This document shows, piece after piece, positions 59,296 to 64,000 of a stretch of DNA of 64,000 nt. Position 1 is the stretch's first letter. Each line of letters opens with the position of its first letter. A program made the translations under genes and the position numbers. The notes beneath the pieces were generated by a model. It was not told the DNA's origin and did not search any database. It was given only the letters and a program-made list of their open reading frames with translations. The stretch is from assembly GCF_001649575.2 (NCBI RefSeq), contig NC_051444.1:20238498-20302497 (forward strand), in the 5' to 3' direction. The DNA comes from Kryptolebias marmoratus. Lineage: Eukaryota; Chordata; Actinopteri; Cyprinodontiformes; Rivulidae.

Positions 59296-59497
59296 TACAT
59301 TTTCTAAGTGTTTTTTTATGTCAGTATTTCCTGAGAAACTATTTAATTTCATGATTCTGTATTAACTGGACAGACACAACAGTTGAAGACCTCTTATGCA
59401 AATGCAGTTAACACCAACTCTGCAAATCAATACCTCATTTATATTTTAATTGTCTTTCACCTATCTCCAAGCCTTTATGGATGTCTCTGGAAATCCT

Positions 59498-60208
59498 CGT
59501 CAGGATCAGGACAGACCCAATATCGTGCTTGTGCAGCTTACTGCAGAATTCTGGAATGCTGAGACCCAAAACCCACTCAGGAGCTCAGGCAAGTTAAACA
59601 ACTTTATTCTGGAGGGTACAGGAAGTAGATATTTACAATGACTGCAGAAGGAAAGAGAGCGAAAGTTAGAATGAATCCTCAGGTGAGTAGAGATGAGAGA
59701 AATTTTCATGGCTCTGGATCAAGATTCTCATCTTTTCTTTATGCTTTGCAGATTTCCAGAGGAGGCAAGGTTTCAGACGTCTACAGCGGGTGAGTGTTGC
59801 AGATATTGAGCCGGCAGGCATGTTGATCATACAGACGAGTGGGCTGAGCTGACTTCTCTTTACTTTATTTAGGAGGATTTCCACAGGGCAGACATTGCAG
59901 AAGATTTCCCAAAGGAGCTTCAGTAGCCCAGGCAGGACAATCAGACAGATCTACAAGGTAGAGGTAAGTTTTAACAAATTGGCAGTAGCAAGCAGAAAAC
60001 TCAGTTTACTCGGATGGCTGAACGTCAACCAAGTGACTTCAATGGTCCAATGAAGACTAATAGTTCAACTCAGCCTTAAGTACTGAATGTAATCAGCCAG
60101 AATCAGTGACAGCTGTGTGAGCTGCTGCTGAGCAATCAGCACCGCCTGGGTGGAAAACCTGCAGCACAGGAAGGGGAGGGGGAGCCTGAAACAGACTGAA
60201 TCCTGACA
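59498..60208 (-). mobile_element. Probable solo LTR of a retrotransposon
   Basis: On the minus strand the segment starts TGTCAGGATTCAGTCTG and ends ATCCTGACG, that is, short inverted ends near TGTCAGGAT...ATCCTGACA. Near the 3' side of that strand is AATAAAGTTGTTTAACTTGC (about 59594-59613) followed by GGGTTTTGGGTCTC, the arrangement of a polyadenylation signal and U5-like sequence in an LTR. No gag/pol coding sequence adjoins it, so a solo LTR is the best reading. I found no matching 4-6 bp target duplication, so the borders are uncertain. The + strand of the same segment shows several good splice signals (see findings). Confidence 0.45.
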
Positions 60209-60880
60209 CCCAGACTCAGCCTCCAAAGCATTCATCTTGACTAGGGCTGGCTGCCGAGAAGCACTTGACCATGGAGTCTTCCACATGCCATTTGGCAAAC
60301 TCTAGTCCAGATTTAGTATGAGTTTTCATCTCTCTTCCACTCTCCCATAAAGCTTTGACTGGTGATGAACTCGGGCAACAGTTGTTGTAGCACAGTCCCT
60401 CCTACCTCACCTGCTGAAGCTTGGAACACCTTCAGAGAGCTCCCAGTCTTGGTGGCTCTCTCACTATTCTCCTTCTTGCACAGTTGTAACGACGACCTGA
60501 TCTTGATAGATTTACATATGTCCCATATATGTTCCATTTATTGATGATGGATTTAGCAGAACCCCTGGGGATGTTTAGGGCCTTGGAAATCCTTTTGTAT
60601 CCATCCCCTGACTTGTACTTTTCAAAAATCTTTTTCTCTTAGTTGAACTAGGGCAGTCACATTAAAGGGGGTGATGTTTTATGCAGTCACTTATTTTACA
60701 TTACATATTTTTAATTGGTCTTACTCTATAGAAACTGGATTTCACTTTGACATTGAAGAGTTTTTAAATGTATTTATTTATTTTGTAAAGAAGGCCAATT
60801 TTTATTGACCATGACTGATTTATAACAGCAGTGAAAGCATAAAACATCCAAGGAGGTGAATACATTTTACAAGCACTTTA
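60209..60880. mobile_element. Tc1-like transposon remnant, right end preserved
   Basis: The segment contains CCACTCTCCCATAAAGCTTT, ATTGATGATGGATTTAGCAG, GGGATGTTTAGGGCCTTGGA and CATCCCCTGACTTGTACTTT, wording known to me from widespread fish Tc1-like elements. The right end reads CAAGGAGGTGAATACATTTT then ACAAGCACTTTAT, a decayed form of the terminal repeat usually seen as GGTGAATACTTTTGCAAGGC. The left end is not found; the probable LTR lies directly before it. No transposase frame is intact. Confidence 0.65.
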
Positions 60881-63800
60881 TCTGCTGCTGATACAGTCGT
60901 CACTGTAGATCATCTAAGAACAAAATGTATTTATGAAACATGTATGCATACAGTGCACGACTCAAAGCTTTGTCACTCCACATTGTTGACTGTTGAGTGT
61001 AAGCACACAACAATTCATACATTGAGATAACATCGCAACATTCATAAGTCTGTTATTTTTCACACTGTAGTGTAAAAAAAAAGATGTTTTGCAGAGATGC
61101 AACTGTGAGTATAAATTCTTAAACCAAATGCACAAAAAAAACGAGGGACCCCACAATGCGATTGCTCAGTTTCAAAATAATAATCTTATACTTTCTTATA
61201 CCAAGACCACTGGAAGAGAAGGCATGGCAAAAAGATTTCTCATATATTTTTGAGTCCTTTAATCCATCCTTAATAGATTTAAAAAAATAAATAAACAAAA
61301 GAAAGGGAAAAACTATTTCCCTTCTTGTGTTTCTCACTTATTTCTAGCCATCCTATCTTTGGCTGTCTCTGCATCATAAAAAGACAGGTGTCCATCTCCC
61401 TTTTTTAGTCTGTACATGTGAGATGCTTGTGAATACTGCTCTTATTTTCTCTTGACTTGTTTGTTAGACCTGCTTTTCCTTTAAAGCTGCCGATGCTCTT
61501 TGGAGTGATTATGATTATGAGAAATGGCTCTGTAACTGATCCCTTCACAAATGTTCTTGAAATGAGACTCCTCCTTGGCCTTCCATGCATTACACTGCTT
61601 CATTACTCCAAGTGCTCCTTAGTGTGTATTCTCCATGCAGCAATGAATTACAGGAACAAAAAAGGCTGTGTTTAACACAAACTATTCTTTTAGTAACCGG
61701 TGCAGTCAGTAATTGGAATTTATTAACCACTTATAGAATAACATATGATTTGAAATCAAGATATTTGTATTTTTTATGCTTCTGTATTGTGTCATGCTAA
61801 CACTGAAAGCTGTAAACCAAGAAGGTTCTGAATGTGAGGCCACAGTACTGACCACATTTCCACCATTTACATTCCATGGATAAACAAAGAAACAAAAAAA
61901 AATTGCTACCCAGATGTAACTAAGCAAACAGAGTTTTTTTGTTTTGTTTTGTTTTTTTAATTATTATTAAAGAGGTAAACATGCCAGAAGACTCATTCCA
62001 AGTTCAGGGAAAAAATGTTTTATGTTTATTTCTTAAATGTCAAAGTATGTTTGCAATAAGGAAACAAACTAAACAAACAAACAAACAAAAACTACAGTAA
62101 AATATAAAACTGGGTTAAGAGTAATTAGTTTATTCTGTCAGATTAGGTAGCGTCAGTTGTTGTGGTATTTAGCATAGCTCTTAGCTGAGTCACCAACTAT
62201 GTAGCCCTCGAAAGGAAACATGGCTCCTGCTGACATCCTGCATCTTTCCTGATCTTACCTCTGCACAGCATCATGACCCAGGTCCTTTCATTTTCTGCTG
62301 TGGCTGACACTTCCTCTGTGCCTGTAGGTCAACTGAGGCCAAGTCTGTCAGGTCTTCCGTTTTGAATCTTCAGCAAACACATTACTCTCAACTATCCTTC
62401 ACAAAGGGAGCTCTACATTACACATACAGTACTATCTATGTTATCGGTTTACCTTTTCTAATCCTAATAAAGACGTAACGGTAGGAACCAACATCCAAAC
62501 ATTTTAAATACAGTCAGATTATCATCCAAAGCTCCACATTTCTACTCGTGTATTGTAGAATATTGCCCATAACAACGTGATTCACAGTTTGCACTTAGAT
62601 GTTGTTGTGTCTACGATTTGTAGGACATTCAAACTTCAGTTTGTCATTTAACTATAGCAAAGCTGTGAAAAATGCAACAAAAATAATGATAAAAAGTGTC
62701 TCTAAACTTTTCTCAGTAATGTTCTTCAATAAGCCTGATAAGAATGAAGAATTCTGTTGCATTAAAACCCTTAAGACATTGATTTTTTGTTTGTTTGTTT
62801 GTTTGGTTTGATTTTTGAATTATATGACAACTGCTTTCAATGTAATTTCTAACGAAACATCACTGTGTGAGTTTGACTCTCATAATGAACATGGACTTAT
62901 TAAAATATTTATCCTGCAAAGATGAATGACATCACGGGTCATACATATTGACACCCTCATACCTATATTTTAACATTGCATATTAAATAAAATGAACTTC
63001 TATAAGAGTTTACCAGTTTTGCAAGTTAAGTTTAAACTGCAACATGAATCTAATAAATTTAGGCACATCATATTTGATGTATATAAAGTGTACAGTAGTA
63101 ACTACAGTTCTTACACTGTTTTTCTCCGTGCTGTGACACAGTTGGTGCTGTCAGTAATAAGACTGCAGGGCACATCAGACAAACAAGTCTTCTGCTGACA
63201 CAGTTGTTTTTTTCTAGTTTCATTTTGTACATTTTTGTCTTTCATCTACTTTTTCTTTTCTTTTTTTTTTTTGACAGTGGTGACATTCTAACATTGATTG
63301 CAGAGTCATTTCATGCTGCACTCCTGTTGGTAGGTCAGCGACTGTGGGTCGGTGCAGCAGTCACATTGAAAGAGAGAGAGAGCCAGTCTGATTTTCGAAC
63401 ACTGAAATAATTTTGGCCCAGACTTTTGTGTCCCTGATACCAAATGAATCTGCATGAATTCAAAAGGACAAGGAAAAAAAAAAGAAAACCTTTTCAAATA
63501 ATGGAAAAAGTCAAGTGTGTTTGTGTATCTGTATATAAAACAGGGAGCAAGAATTTGCAGTTATTGCTCGGTAAATATTGAACCCAGGTAATGCAGAGAA
63601 AGTCGACTTTGTTGTCTTTGATATATCTGAGTTTTCTAACCTCTGCCCTTGATGCTCTGAAACTTTCTTGCCTTAATCCCAATGAGCATTGATTCAGCTA
63701 AATTATTTATCTAACTCTCCCTCGCCCTCTCTCTGACACACACACTCCTATAAACTTGAAAATTTGCTCTATAAATATATACTACTTCTACTTAGCACGG

Positions 63801-64000
63801 ATGAGGCTTTCGCAGAGGTTCCCTGTAGATAAGCCCATAAAAGTGGAGTGCATTAGGACTCTTAAGGAGCTATGCATGATGCATGCTGCTGTCTTGAATC
63901 CTGTTCCAAAAACTATATGATAATACATTTCCTAGACTACTCGCGGAGTTATCCATGACCTTTAAAACAGAAAAAAAGATGCCAACAAAAGGAAGGCTAC
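60881..64000. other. Unassigned non-coding sequence
   Basis: About 3 kb without a supported gene. It holds short tetranucleotide tracts (CAAA near 62076-62095, TTTG near 62789-62810), a T-rich tract ending in GACAG near 63276 that resembles a splice acceptor and is followed by an unrecognised 45-codon frame, and repeat-free sequence near 62130-62360 and 63795-63910. Nothing can be assigned. Confidence 0.42.

Noticed and set aside
63260..63410. Good-looking pyrimidine tract and acceptor followed by a 45-codon frame
   Set aside because: No recognisable protein, ends in a stop without a nearby polyadenylation signal, and such tracts are common here.

Overview
The window reads as non-coding nuclear DNA of a teleost fish, most likely a spiny-rayed (percomorph) species. 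The evidence is the repeat content: a tRNA-derived SINE with a typical fish body, L2-type, CR1/Rex-type and R2-like (restriction-enzyme-like endonuclease) LINE fragments, hAT elements, a TTAA-target terminal-inverted-repeat element, Tc1-like remnants, and a moderately repeated element that I know from many fish genomes. The sequence is AT-rich, full of short tandem repeats and stop-dense in all frames. I found no exon that I can assign to a known host gene. It is a gene desert or the inside of one or more very long introns.

Layout. 1-13 kb: mostly single-copy-looking sequence with a long CA repeat (3.3 kb), two candidate conserved regulatory blocks (4.8 and 6.3 kb), one nearly complete SINE with target-site duplications (8.0 kb), and further candidate blocks at 10.4 and 11.65 kb. 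13-20 kb: three same-strand copies of one repeat family (R1) and one copy of a second family (R2). 20-26 kb: the densest repeat area, with an R2-type LINE end, a 680-bp TTAA element, and a nested minus-strand group made of an L2-type LINE in two pieces separated by another insertion and preceded by a CR1/Rex-type endonuclease fragment; the L2 3' end runs into a long AAT microsatellite. 26-37 kb: quiet, with several homeodomain-site-rich candidate regulatory blocks, more R1 and R2 copies, a 60-bp near-perfect palindrome (33.9 kb) and a perfect stem-loop (36.9 kb). 37-48 kb: TA microsatellites, an isolated exon-like minus-strand reading frame (42.2 kb), an hAT end, several fragments of the common fish repeat, and a hAT element of about 1.5 kb with a perfect 8-bp target duplication that contains a 768-base assembly gap. 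48-64 kb: candidate regulatory blocks, the fifth R1 copy, a decayed Tc1 transposase, a probable solo LTR and a second Tc1-like remnant.

Nothing here forms an operon or pathway. The mobile elements are individually decayed and none has an intact reading frame. The likely biological content, if any, is cis-regulatory: about a dozen repeat-free blocks rich in TAATTA/ATTA, OTX-type and PBX-type sites look like vertebrate developmental enhancers. That judgement is by eye only and needs cross-species alignment. I did not find a convincing new biological system; the items most worth checking are the 60-bp palindrome, the exon-like frame at 42.2 kb, the two R2 copies that share a reading frame, and the regulatory candidates at 6.3 and 27.3 kb.
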